This document shows, in pieces, positions 37,481 to 50,094 of a stretch of DNA of 64,000 nt. The notes under the pieces are model-generated. The model was not told the origin of the DNA. It saw only the letters and a program-made list of their open reading frames with translations, and did not search any database. The stretch is taken from positions 12,176,001 to 12,240,000 of the forward strand of contig NC_089991.1 of assembly GCF_036417845.1 (NCBI RefSeq), in the 5' to 3' direction. How positions within the stretch are numbered: the stretch's first letter is position 1; the number at the start of each line of letters is the position of its first letter. Source of the stretch: Apteryx mantelli. Its lineage: Eukaryota > Chordata > Aves > Apterygiformes > Apterygidae. The translations under genes were made by a program, and so were the position numbers.

Positions 37481-39454
37481 ATAAATAAGGCAAACATCAA
37501 ACACACCAGCCTCCCTCAGCCCTCAGGGCTCCCCGTTACGTTTCCCCCTCGGCGGCTGATTAGCGGCACCATTCCTCTGACGCGGGGCAACGCGGGATGC
37601 TGCAGAGATGCGGCAGCAGGCAGCAGGTGGGGGTGCTGAGATTGCTTTTTCCCGAAAGCCAAATTGCCTTGGAAATTAAATGCTGTTTTAGTCACAGAGG
37701 AAGGGGAGTTCGGGGGGATGACGTGAGGCCTGCTGGTGTGCCAACAGGTGTTTGGGCTGTTGTTCCCTGAAAAGGAAAGGCTTGTGCCGAGGGAGGGATG
37801 GAGGATGAGAGAGCCGAGGCGCCCGGGCTGCTCGTCTGGGTCAGACGCCAAAGGTGGTGAGAGTGCGGGGCACAGCGCCACTGGCACTGAGCATCACATC
37901 GCCCCTGCTGACGTGGCCCGGCAGGACTGCTGAAATTGCCGAGCTGGAACAAAAGCTCTTCCCTAAAACCAGTCTCCTCTGGTGTGGGAGAGGGAAGGAG
38001 GAGCTGTGCAGGGCTTCCAGGGATAGGGTGTCCCCTGAGCAAAGCTGGTGGTCAGGACATGGCATCTCACAGGTTTGCACAGGGCTTGAGTGAGATCCTT
38101 TTGCCCAAACTCAGAGAGTCCTCTAAAGAAAAATGCTCTCTTGCCCTCCCCCTGCCCCCCGACAAACAGACATACACAGGATTTTGCTTCTGAAAGCACA
38201 CAAAGTAGGTGTTGCGTTAGCAAAATGGTCTGTCCTCTTTGACCTCAGTGTCAACAGGAGCCAACTGAAAAAAGGAATATCTTCCCATAAAACTAAGAGG
38301 CACAAATGTTACTTGAATCTCAGGGACAGAACAGCATACCAAACAAGAATGAGCATTAGGTGGCAAGGAGAGAACTTGAGATCTGGCAAGGAGCGTCTTG
38401 CAGAGGCCTAAGAGAGCTGTCAGAGGTCCGTGTGCCCCTCACACTTGGAGAGCAGGTGGGAGAAGTCTCCTTTTGGCATAGAAGCGCAGCCTACCCCAGT
38501 GAGATCAGGTCTCTAGGTAGTGGAAAAAATAAGAGGAAAGACAGGAATGGAGGAAATGTTCAAAGGAGCCGTATACAGAAGCAAGAAAGAGAAGTCCTGG
38601 TACTCCGAGAAGGCTGGATTGACAGCCCACAATAAGAAAGTCTTCCTGTAGCATTTCTGTACTCTGTGGGTACAGACAGAGGCAGTAAGGCCTCTTCACA
38701 AAGCTGCCAAGTGTTGTGCATGGAGCCAGACCAGCTGTCCTTCCCTCTATAGGGAAGCTGTCCCAGTTACCCACCCAGGCCCTACTTTAAGCGCGCTCTT
38801 TTTCATTTGCTCTGCATCATTTTGGGTCTCCAGCCTGCCCAAAGCAGGCTCCGTATGTCCTTCCACTTGCTACATTGTCCATTCTCAGCCTAAGTCAGCC
38901 AGCTCACTTTGCCTGATGCTGGTGCTGCTTATAAGCCAAGCTGCCTCACACAGTCTCCTGTCTTGGTCTTGTCTTCCAGCAAACTTTTGTTGGCTCCACA
39001 GATTGTATTTCAGGTCTGAGCTGAAGCTTCATTGCAATCCAATCAAACCAATAGTCCCTGGCTGGCTATTTCTTTTCTGGAGAAGCCACTTTCAGGGCTG
39101 TTATCGCTTCATCAGGCTCACAGGAGAAGTTTTATCAGGCATCTGAGGATTTTTATGCTAATGAGTTCCAGTCCATCATCAATTCATCACTGCCTGTGTT
39201 TCACCTGGCTGTGTGCAAAAACAGTGATTTCTCTATGACAGCCTCCTTCCTTCACTATGTCTTGCAGTCCCCTGGAAGGACCAGGTCATAAAGGGACTGG
39301 AATAAAAAGAGAAAGCTTTTAGCCCCAGAGTTAGAGATGTCACAGTAAGTCATAATGACAACAGAGACACTTCGTGCTTTTCTTCTGAGAGCTTTGTGCT
39401 TTGTTCACACCCTTCTGAGATAGGACAAATATCTTCAGTGGGGATAGAATGAAG

Positions 39455-39560
39455 ATTATCATCTCTGTTTTACAACAGACCAGGAAGATGTGGTCTTCAA
39501 GAGATCAGAAAACCTGACTGAACTCCAGAAGGAGCTGGTAGGACCCAGATCTCTTGAGAA
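39455..39560 (-). mobile_element. weak MIR-like SINE fragment
   Basis: The reverse complement of a MIR core is suggested by ATTATCATCTCTGTTTTACA followed at the right spacing by GAGCTGGTAGGACCCAGATCT. Very diverged; might be chance. Confidence 0.35.
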
Positions 39561-42500
39561 GTTCCCCATCTGATTGTGAAAAAGTGGAACTTCTGATTAG
39601 TATACCTTCCTCCCCCTGGCTAAGCTTCAGCAGTGATAAAGTCAACCTGTTTCTTTCCCATCCATTAAAAAATAAAAATAAAAAAAATCCCCAAACTCTT
39701 TCTTCAGATGGACAATACTGAGTGGTTGTCCCTGCTGTCCAGCTGACAGCAACAGCTTTAGCAATGGGTGGAGATGAGGAACAGAAATACCAATTCTTCC
39801 ATGCCTGATGCTAAGTTTATCTCTAGGACACTCCCTAATGGTCTATAGAGGAGCAGACAACCTGGTCCATGGACTTGCTTGATAACCATTTGCTCTGCTC
39901 CAGAACATTTGGCCTGGGGAGATTAACAATGGCAACAAAAGTCATGCCAGAACGTACTTGGAGGGTAAATATTATTCTCTGAGCATCTCTGGGAACCTGT
40001 GCCATGATGTATGCTCTCTCCTGCCTAGCAGGACCCACCTCCACCCTGCCTTTCTCGCCGCTCCTGTGTGAGCTGGGCTTACCATTCTCCTTCTAATGCT
40101 GCTCATTCTCTCCTTGGTTTCTGGAAAGAGGATGAAAAACGGAGGGTCATCTTTTGTCTCTCAGTCTCTTTAAGTATTAATGCTCCTATTTCTTTCCTTC
40201 TCTGACTCCTCTCCTACCCCCACATGCCACCATCCTTTGATGAGCCATGCTTATTAGAGACTGAAGGGGATTTGCTATGTGTCGCTTTCAAAGGTCTAGG
40301 GGCAGGAAGCTTTAATTGCCGGATTTTTCACACAGGGTGTTAAAATTTATTAAAGTCAGTTTCTCTGATTTCCCTTTAATGAGATGACGACTGTGTGTAT
40401 GAGATAACATTAGGTTCAGTTGGTGAGAAACTCACAGAAGAATTTTAAGTAATCAGACCAAGAAAGAGAGAGAAAAAAAAAAAACGAAACTATGCTAGTT
40501 CCCCATATCTTAAGGACTAATTTTGCAACTTCACTTGGAGGTAAGAAAATGGGATCATTTCCTGGTACATGACAGCGTGGCTGGAGATCTTCTTTTTAAA
40601 GGGCTTCCCTTGGGAAATAGGGCAGGAGAAGGGCTTTTGGGGTTGTTTGGTTTTAAAGCCAGGAGGGAAGGTGTCTTTTAGGGTGTACTTGCACCGTGCA
40701 AGGGGAGCAAGGTCTGCGCAAATTAGGGTATCTCTATGGTGCAAAACGGGAGTGCAGAGATATTTCTTGGTTCTTAGAGGCAGCTTGGGCTCACCAGCTT
40801 ACACTGGTCCCCGAGGCAGCGGGGGTCTGCCTGCACGGTGCAGCGTCTCCCTGCCCCCTGCCCACAGCGCGTCAGGCAGTGACTCCAGCTGGAGCCTTTT
40901 GATTTTCAGGCATCACGTTTTCCAAGAAAAATCTTCCAAACTGTAATCTGCCCTGTTTTGGGGAGCTGGTGCATTTGTTCTGGCCCTGCATGGGAAAATC
41001 ATGGAGCAATCCTGTCCTGCACCAAGCTGGGTGGCTCTGTGGGTGCCCCTGCCATGCTGGCCTGAGCAGAGAGTTAGGCAGATACCGTCAGCTCCCAAGT
41101 ATCTGCCCACACTTCGAGCTTGGCGTTTCCCTGGGCATGACACAGATCCCCCTGAGCCAGGAAAAAAAAACTTATGGCTTTTCCTGTTTTGTTAACCTCA
41201 AATATTCAAAAATCGTGACCCCAGACCCCTGACAACTTGAGCTGAATTAGGAAAAAAAATTAAATAATCATAAGGTGTAAATTGAACAACTTCATCATGC
41301 TTTTTGCTCCCTTGTAGTCGCATAGCCCCTAAAAGTCATGAACCAAGCTTTTGTCTCAAATCCAGAAAGCTAAAACCGATTCTCATTTTGAGAGAGAAGC
41401 CACAACACTTGGTGATCTGCGTGATTTTACAACTCAGGGATGTCACATAAATGATGAGCACAAGGACTGGCAAGAGCAGGTTTTGTTTTTCCCAAGGTGG
41501 GATCAGAGCCTCCAGGCCTAGGAAAAGCTTTTCTTCTAAAACTGCATTCCTGTGACAGAAAAATGAGACCCTCTGTACTGCAAGGAGCCTCGCAGAGCTC
41601 AGCCCACCCCATCCTTCCCAGCCCTGAGCTGTGCATATGTTTGGAAAGTGGCATTCAGACCTGCTTGAAAAGGCCAGCAAATCTTGACAGTCTGGAGCAA
41701 TGACCTCATTCTGTGGTGCAAATGTAGTCTTCATTGCAAGATGCTTGATTTATTCATTCTTTGACTGTTCTATGGGTTTAAGCGTTTTTTTCCCACCCTT
41801 TGTGATACTACAGGATCCCTCTATTTAAAAATGAGTCACCGGCTCAGAAAGTAGCATTTCCTTGTCCTGGATCTGGAGGCATAGATGTGGTTGCAGGTCT
41901 GGGACACAGTTTCAATGGAAGCCATCTGTGGAAGGGGCAGGGAGCTGGATCAAGCAAGCCCAGCTTTATACCTTGGAGGAGACAAGAGTTGAGTGTCCTC
42001 AGAAGCAGCCAGAAAGATGCAAACTTAAGTGAACTAATTGGAAAAAAAAAAAAAAAGTAGTTTGAGGGAAACTTCTCGAGTCTGCACCTTAGGACAATGC
42101 TTTGAAGAGATTTTTAGATGATACTTTTAGCATTTCAGCCCCTGTTTCTCTGAGAGCATGGGCATTGCTGTGAAAACCAAGGTGGGAGAAGTCGCCCCTC
42201 GGGGACTCACCAAGCACCCAAGGGCGATGCATTAAATGCGGCTATTGGTGCTCTGATTTACCCAGGCGTGAGCTGCATGTCCTGTGCCCCAGCAGGCCAC
42301 TGCCACTGCAGAGCCATCAGAGAAAGCAGCAGGGCTAAACCCTGTGTTTGCTTGCCCTCACAGCACAAGCCTGTGTCAGCTGGAGCACCCGAACTCTGCA
42401 TGCGAGACAAGATGGGAAGAAAACTCTGCACCAAGCCAGGACCCCCAGAAAGCATTGAACCCACTGAGACAAAAAAGCCTGAAATTGTTCGTGTAGCCAC

Positions 42501-45500
42501 CCTCCCTGCCTTTCTCCCTCAGCTTCATTTCCCCCCTCCTTCTTTTACTTCGTGCTACCTTCACACTGGATTTTGTTGCCCTACTTTTGTCCAGCCTTCT
42601 CCTAGAGATAAGATAAACGCTATTTTCAATTAACAAGATTTGATTGCTGAAAGCAATAGGAGGCAGTTCATTTAGAGCCAGCAAATTAATTGAAACTAAA
42701 TGTACGTAGTCAGTGTATTGCTCGGAGAGCAATTATCACAGTCATTTGGCCCTTGCCATGCAAGGAAGCAGGCTGTGTTCTGCCGGCTCCGCAGCTGGGT
42801 TTTGCTGAAGTGCGGGAGCAGGGGAAGTTTGCACTGCTGTGATCTTTTCTGAAGTTCCTCTCACTCAGCTGCTTGGTGTCCTGCTTTCATCTCTGAAGAG
42901 AAAGCAATCTGTGGCTCTAACTGTAAATTAGAGCTGGAGCATTTTTCCAGGGCCTGATGGGTACTGCTGGGACCCAAAGTTGAATACGAAGAGGTCTTCC
43001 TCCTCACTCCTCTTCCCCTTTCGGATGGCTTTTGCCAGTATGTGCCATGTGAAAACAGGATCAGGGCAATATTCACTAGCCATCCGGATCCTCCACCCTT
43101 TGCAGCACTGTCCAAAACAGCCAATTATGAATGCACCATGGGATCTCAGATCTTGGGGGTTTTCTTTTCTTTTTTTTTTTAAATGCATTTACATGAGCAA
43201 ATGAGAGAGAGGAGAGTGGAGGAGGGCAAAGCACTGAGCTGGTGAAAGAAAGGCACAGATGAAAAGGAAGGCACCCTACAGCATCAGAATGGTCCTCTGT
43301 AGCTTTTCAGGCCCAAATGATCTGGACCTTGCTGCTGCCCAGCAATAGCTGACTGCTAAAGGGATCCACCGCGGTTCCTGCGCCGCCTGGTCCTCATGAG
43401 CTGGGCTTGCGCTCTCCCATCACCCAGGAGGGCAAAACTCCCGGCCTGACCTCTAACTCGGGAGTGTAGGGCTCCAGACCATGGTAGCGAGGGGGTGTTC
43501 GGACACGCAGATCCCACCCTGAGCTGCGCAAGCCACACGGGTCCCCGACTGAGCAGCGAGAAGAGCCCAGTTCGGCCAGAGGAGTCAGCCCCAGCCTCGC
43601 CAGCACTGTCCCAGAGCTCCTCAGCAGCAGCAATGCCGCACTAAAACCCGCTGCTCCACGATTTATGTATCGGGGTACTGTGGAAAACAACCCACTCTTT
43701 AATGCACAATCCGCCTCGAAGTGGTAAAAAGCAGTAATTATGAGCCAGGCTCTATCGAAGAGATGACAAAGCCACCAGACTAAATCATGTTTTCCCTGCT
43801 GCACCTCGCTGCCTCCAAGCCAATTGGCATGAAGACGCTGCCTTTTTTTTCCCTGTACTAATTATGCTTTTAAGCCTCCTTCCTTGCCCGAGTGCCAGGC
43901 GTAGGCAGTGCACCACGTGTCGGCTCGGAGCGCTGCGAGTAGTATTTCTGAGGAGGGCTGTTCTCAGCCCAGCACCTCTCGGAGCCAGCAAACCTGGTGC
44001 TCGTACAAATTTTCTCTCACCTTCAAGAAATGCGAGCAACGGGAGCCAGAGCAGCGCTTCGTACCAGTTACGTAACTAGCACCTCCGAAGAGAGCCGGCA
44101 CGTTCGGAGGAAGCAGCCAAAGCTTATTAAAATCAGAGAAGTAACGCCTGCGACACCAACGGAGCGCCGCGGCTCCATCCGCTCCCTCCTTGGCATGCCG
44201 TTATGTTCACGGTGTGCAACCTGGCTTTGCTGCATCTTGCAAAGCTGCTGGTTGGGGGCTAGCCCCATCGGAGCTCGTTGCAAGGTGCTTGTCATGCGCC
44301 CGTGCCTGTATTGTTATCCTCCCGTCTCTCGTCTTCTCCCAGCTCACTCCATCCTTTGCCCTTCTCTTTTTTCCCTGCTTAAACTTCAGGATTTGCCAGG
44401 CTGACAGGCAGGTTGGGAAACCATTTTCAATGTGAGGATTTGGGGCCATCTAACACAGGGAGGAAAGAGTCCTCCTGCCCTTGCCCTCAGCAAGGCCGTG
44501 GTCCCAGCCTCAGTTCTTAGGTCTAATGAACCTCATGAGTGGTATTAAAAACCTCTGGGGCAGCACGGAGAAGGCCCTTCATGCGTAGATGTCCTCAGGT
44601 GGTGGCAGCCATGGTGCCCTTGGTAGGCAGGAACAGAAACGAGGCTGCAAAGGACTTCTTGGGCCACTGAATTCCCAGTTATGCCAGTTCAGCTTTTGAT
44701 GGTGATGGGCCAGGACTGTGCATGACATTTTTGGTCTTATGCAGCTGGATTTATGAACTGGAACTTTCTCTTGCTGTGATCCTTGAATGTATTTGACTTT
44801 TTGACGGTTGTGTTGTGTTGTCCTCTTGGTGGCAAACACCCATGCAGACATAAGCAAGTATAGCCAGATCTTCTGCTGTCTCCCATCCTGCAGTCAGCCC
44901 CTAAATACATGATGTTGAACTACTGCCTTTCATCCTGTCTTTTTTTCCACAAACTTCAAAATCTTTCAGTTCTTCCTGTACTATAGGAGTTAACACTGGT
45001 TGCAAGATAAATCCTTGGAGGAAAGTACATATGTACCTTTCCTTCCGTCCAGTTGTGTTTTGCAGTACAACTCATTATCTTCTCTTTAGATATCTCACGT
45101 TGACAACTTTTCTTATGTAGTCTTCATTTTATCTAATCATTTCCCCCACAAAATCAAATGATTTTGTGAAGCTCATTCACATTAAACCTGCCACACTTTC
45201 CTCACTTAGGAACACAAGCATCTTCTAGAAAACAAACAAACAAACCACATCAGCCTGGCATGTCCTATCTTTGCAAAAGCAGACAGTGCTTTTCGTCCCA
45301 TTTGCTTCTTACCTGCATGAGTTTGGTTATTCTTCCCTGGGCTGGAGATAGCACTGTGTAGGGAGCAGAGCAAATTTAGCCTGCCTGATGCAGTATAACT
45401 ACCAAGAGGTAATTCCTGGACTTGGAAGTAGTTGGTGTCTCTCAGCTGAGCTCATGTTTTTCTGAGTTTTGCATCTGCTCAGCATATAGAAAATCCCATT

Positions 45501-46038
45501 GACAGATAGCCTACTCCCCACCCCAGGTTGTTGCACTGTGCTCCTATGAACCAAAAAGCACATTATCCAGCAGTTTTCAGGGTCTCTCTTGACTCTTTCT
45601 AATCTCAATCCCATCCTTTCTGCACAGCAGCCTCCTCTGCCAAGAGCTGAAGGACTTGCCATCAACAGGATTAACCAGCTAGTCCCATGGCCCATAAGAA
45701 AGCTTTCTTCCTACAAGCATCTGCTTGAAGACGAGCTCAGCATCCAGAAAGGTGAAGGCATTGACAGAGTTTCCCCACGCCTAGTTGAAGTATTAAAAGC
45801 AAGTGGGTGCAGCCACGTTCCATTTCCTCCACGGGCCAAGAGTGGGGGAAGAGAGCGAGGACACAGGGAGCAACTGCAGAAACTGCACTGCATCAGGACA
45901 ACAGACTGACCCTGCATCCACCCTTCCTAAAGCTGCCACCATCCTCCCGGCACTCCCAGCCTCCCAGCCCAGCTCACCTGCACGGTCCCTAGCATCGCTC
46001 AGGCCCCCCCAGCTGGCCCCACTTTGCAGCTAAGAGCT

Positions 46039-46051
46039 GGGGGGGGGGGGG
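46039..46051. repeat. 13-base G homopolymer
   Basis: Uninterrupted G run in intergenic DNA; length possibly unreliable. Confidence 0.85.
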
Positions 46052-47189
46052 TTAACCCTTTCCACACCAGCCTCCAGCCACAGCCTTTGCACAGGGCACA
46101 CGGGTGGCCCCCTGTGTGGCACCTGGCAACCTTGGGAAGGGGGTGACAACCCTGCCCTGGAAAGCTGCCCCTGTGCCCCAGCGGAGGGAGGTCGTGCAGC
46201 TTTGTGAAATCCAGCTAACTGCACGACCCAGCAGGCTGCGAGTTCAGTCAGCACCCAGCCCACTCTGAAGGAAACCTAAGAGCCGATCAGGCTGCAGTTA
46301 TACAACTGTCTCAGGACCCTGTCATATTGCAGCGGGGATGGGATATTCAGCATCTTGCCAAACCCTGCTGGGTGCTCGATGTGGTCTCAGAGAGGGCTGT
46401 GGCAGCGTAAAGCCTGCTGACGAGTCCCTGGGAAAATGCTGCTTGTGACGGCCAGGGCGGCAAATGCAGCCCCGTCTCCCGCGCCGGCGAGCTGCCCGGG
46501 GCAGGCTGGTCACAGAGGGGTTAACTGGTGTTTCCCTTTGAGCGCTCAGTGAGGGTGGTCCTAATAGTTTAGCTGTTTTCCTTGGGAAAGCACAATTTAC
46601 AGCCCCCCCGGGTTGCCCTTTCATCTTGCCAGGTGGATTACCACACTAAAGGGAATGGGGAGGAGGATGGACAGGTCCTGGCATTTCTGTCTCCAGAGAG
46701 CTGCTCTTTGGGTTCGTCTTTGATCTCTTTGTGGTTGCTTTACTTTTAGATCGCTCACAGATGCACACAGGTGTGCGGGCAAACACGCGTGCACACGAAG
46801 CTCACTTCCAAAATATCAGCTGCTGCCCATTTAGAAAGATCAATGCTTTCTCTAAAAGGCCTTGTGTTATTATACTGTTTTCAAATGTCTCTCCAATATC
46901 CAGTTATTCCTCCCTCCAGTCAAAAATGCATTGGCAGCTAATAGTACAAGTCACTAAAAATCATCCACTTCTTAGGAGGAAGCAAGTTGGCCATGTCCCT
47001 TCCTGCTTTTCAGCCAAAGCAGGACTCCCGGTTATGGTGGCCGTTGGCAAATGGAAACATCACTGCACACAAAAGGGAAAGAAAACCACAGCAGCCTTCA
47101 AGTGGGCTTCCCCCTTATTTATTAGACTGAAATTAGAAATGCTGCTGCTGATGTTTGTCAAATAAAAACCCTAAAAACTGGAAAACGGG

Positions 47190-48260
47190 GAGCCGCTCCA
47201 CCTGCGCGGCAAGCATCAGTGTGTGGGGTGGCGGGAGGCAGGAGGGACCCCGGGGTGCTGGCACCATCCCGGCCCCCGGCGCAGCCCAGCCTGCCCGCGC
47301 GCCCGCCTCGGGGTTGCCCTCGCCGGCTGCCCTGGCCATGGCTCCCTGGGGACGGGGACGGGGACGGGGACCAGGACGGAGCCCAGGCAGAAGGGTCCGG
47401 GAAGGTTTGCAGCGTGAGCTGCCTGAGTGGGTGCTGGGGCGAGGATGAAGTGCAAAATGGATAAAATGGGATGACTGGTAGGGAATTTCTCTCTGTCTCA
47501 AAAGAACTAAAACAACCCCAAGTTAGCAGATGCTTTGTTCAGAAAACTCCCTAGAAACCTCTGTTGTGGCCTACAGTCCCTTTGGAGCTGGCCCTGGGCC
47601 ACTAAAGGCGCCTGCGGAAAGGTTTGGCTCTTGCCCGCCCGCCCTGCCTGCGGTAGCACCTCCGTGCCGCGGCTTTCCCAACACGCTCCTTGCCAGGCTC
47701 CGCGGAGGAGAGGCAGCGAGAGGCCGTTATATTTTAATAGCAGTAATATTCAGCGCTTAGGCAGGTGTTAGAGGGCCCAGTTGAGCCTTTTAGCGTGAGC
47801 GGCTGGTGCCCATGATTAGTCCCAGCGAGCGCCGTGCTCCCAGTACCCTCCCGAACTGCGACCGCACCGGGCTCGTTCTGCAGCCGTCGGGCGCTCATTG
47901 TGCTGCGGCCTCGACTTCTTCCCTGTTCCAGCCTGGTTTGGCTCTGGCCGGGAAGGGGTCTCAGCTGAAATCACCCGTGGGCAGGACTGGGGACCTCGCG
48001 AGCCAGGAGATGCCCTTGCGAGGCAGCAGCAGCGGTGCTGCCGGCCGGGGAGGCTCCTGGCCGCTGCGGGAGCTGCACCGGGAGACGCCAGTGCAATTTG
48101 CTCCCTGGGCAATCGCGTTGCAATCGCGACTGCAATCACGCGGCTGCGGTGACTTGCCGGGCGCAGCGAAGCTGCGGGAAGCGGGGATGAGCACCTCGCA
48201 CCCCCGGGCGAGCGGACGAGCACTGCCAGCACCACCCTCGGCAGCTTTTACTGAGCCTGC
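47190..48260. promoter_or_regulatory. CpG-rich island(s) with G-quadruplex array
   Basis: Two GC-rich, CpG-containing stretches, 47,190-47,450 and 47,620-48,260, separated by ordinary sequence. The first carries four to five GGGGAC hexamers at about 47,348-47,372, a strong potential G-quadruplex on the + strand. No known exon recognised; a long antisense open frame (47,961-48,725) has no recognisable domain. A regulatory role is inferred from composition only. Confidence 0.4.
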
Positions 48261-50080
48261 GCCAGGCTGAGGGGCGCAAATAGTGATTTTGCAATGGCTG
48301 GAGCCCGAGAAAGGGCAGCGGCAGGCTGTGACCCCCCGTTCCCATCGCCAAGCATGGCTGGACTGGTCCTGCCTGGCTGGGAAGCCGCCCACCCAGGAGA
48401 GGGGGCCTGTCCGCCACCGCAGACCACTGCAACAGTGGGAGCTTCTCGCAGAGGAGACGGGGCCCGGGACCGGCTTAAACCACCCCAGCACCTCCCCAGG
48501 GCTTCCTGGCAGAGCACTAGGGCTTCTTGCTGTGCTTTTGTGCGCACTTTCATTAAACGCATCATGCAATGAGCTGAGCAAAAGCTCAGTGGTGCGCGGC
48601 AGGGTCACGAGGCAATGGGGAGAGGAAAGGGGTGTGGGAGGCAAGTAGCCCCCAAAACCGCTGCCATTCCTCCCAATTGCTGCCTTGCAGTGACACTTAT
48701 AGACGAGGAACATCTTCTTTAACAAATATGAATCTAATGGATTAGGTCTGATCTAATTATGCATTCTGCATTAAGCCGATGCTCCCACCGTCTGTGGCTG
48801 CTGGCATAATTAAACTTAATGTACTTTTAATGATGTCTTCTTAACTCATGCATTCATATATGATTAGAATCAAACAGGACGAGCTGTCACAAGTCCATGA
48901 GAGCTCTTTTGGCAGTTCCTGATGGGACCCATGTTGCAATATTAATAATGCAGATTTCAAGGTTAACAACATTGGTTTTGAAGTGGGGAAAGCCTGTCAC
49001 ACAGTTTGAGTTAATCTGAGGCAACAAAATGGCTCCCCTTTCAAGTTCAGCCTCTTCCCATCCTATGCATGTGCTCCTGGGACCAGGGGAATTTAAGTTT
49101 TACTTTGTAAAGACGTAAGTAACTGCGCTGGAAGCTCTGGGCAGCAGCTGCCAAAGAAGCTGGGACAATAACTCTGCGGGCACCTTTTTGGCAGTTTACG
49201 GGGGGGCTCTCTGTCCTGGAGCACCCGTCTTTCCTCCTATTCCCCTTGCTGCTTTTCTGCGAATGGGAAGCCGTTTGTGCTAGGACGCAGCAATCAGAAG
49301 AGAAGCTCAACTTTTGTCTAGTGCTTGATCAAGTGAAATTGGGTTGGGTTCCCCCGTCCCAGTCACCATCAGCTTGTCCACAACTGCCTTGGCCTGGGGA
49401 ATTTGCTCCCTTGAGCTGTGCACCACCTTGTGCTGCAGGGCCTGGTGAAGCCTTGAGATTGTGAGACAGGTAAGAAAGAGGTTCTCAGCATTTTCCCCAA
49501 ATAAAATACTGAATTTCAAAAGACTTCTGTTTTAGTACTTGATTGAAGGCCCCAGTTCTAGCCTTCAGTGCTGTCTGTGGGGTAAGTAGGAACTATTTTA
49601 ACAGCTGCTACCTTGGCACCAGAGTCCTACATGCAGCAGGTAACAATGGCGCAATGAAACCTTTTTTGTTTTTTTGCCCCTTTTTCTCTTTTTATGGAAC
49701 AGTTTTTTCATCGGCCCGTGGCCTGGCAGACAGGTTGTCTTTTGACTTCCTGAGAGCAAGTTGTGAAATTGTCTGAAATCCTTCCAACAGGAAAGCATTG
49801 ATTTATTACGCTGTAATACTGATACGAACAACACGGTGTACCTTTCATCTGAAAAGTCAGGACTTACAGAACACGACATGCCATTAATTCTGATGCCAGC
49901 TACAACAGAGGAGGAATTACTGCCAAAGGGATATGGAGACCATGTTAAACCATCCCTTCGGAGTAATGAACATACTTTGTGGCTGTTACATTATACCATA
50001 TTGATCCTTAGGAATCAAAAGGTACCTTGACGGCTAATTTGGGCCATCAAAGGCTCCTGTTAATAACTGCATGAACATGT

Positions 50081-50094
50081 ATGTGTGTGTGTGT
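50081..50094. repeat. short GT dinucleotide repeat
   Basis: Seven GT units in an ATGTATGTGT context. Confidence 0.85.

Larger units (their letters stand above)
37481..47170. other. intergenic, no gene; scattered candidate conserved blocks
   Basis: No gene recognised over 9.7 kb. Content of note: a weak MIR-like fragment at 39,455-39,560, an AT-rich block at 42,620-42,760, a block at 43,640-43,880, CpG-retaining sequence at 44,000-44,200, and a 13-base G run at 46,039-46,051. The rest is unique sequence. Confidence 0.6.

Noticed and set aside
36718-37488. 256-codon open frame on the + strand
   Set aside because: Spans the CCCGT repeat and CpG-rich island; low-complexity Pro/Arg/Ser translation typical of chance frames.
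43394-43804. 136-codon minus-strand frame
   Set aside because: No domain recognised and no splice context; probably chance.
47961-48725. 254-codon open frame on the minus strand
   Set aside because: Lies in a CpG-rich island, resembles no known protein, and several other frames are equally open there.
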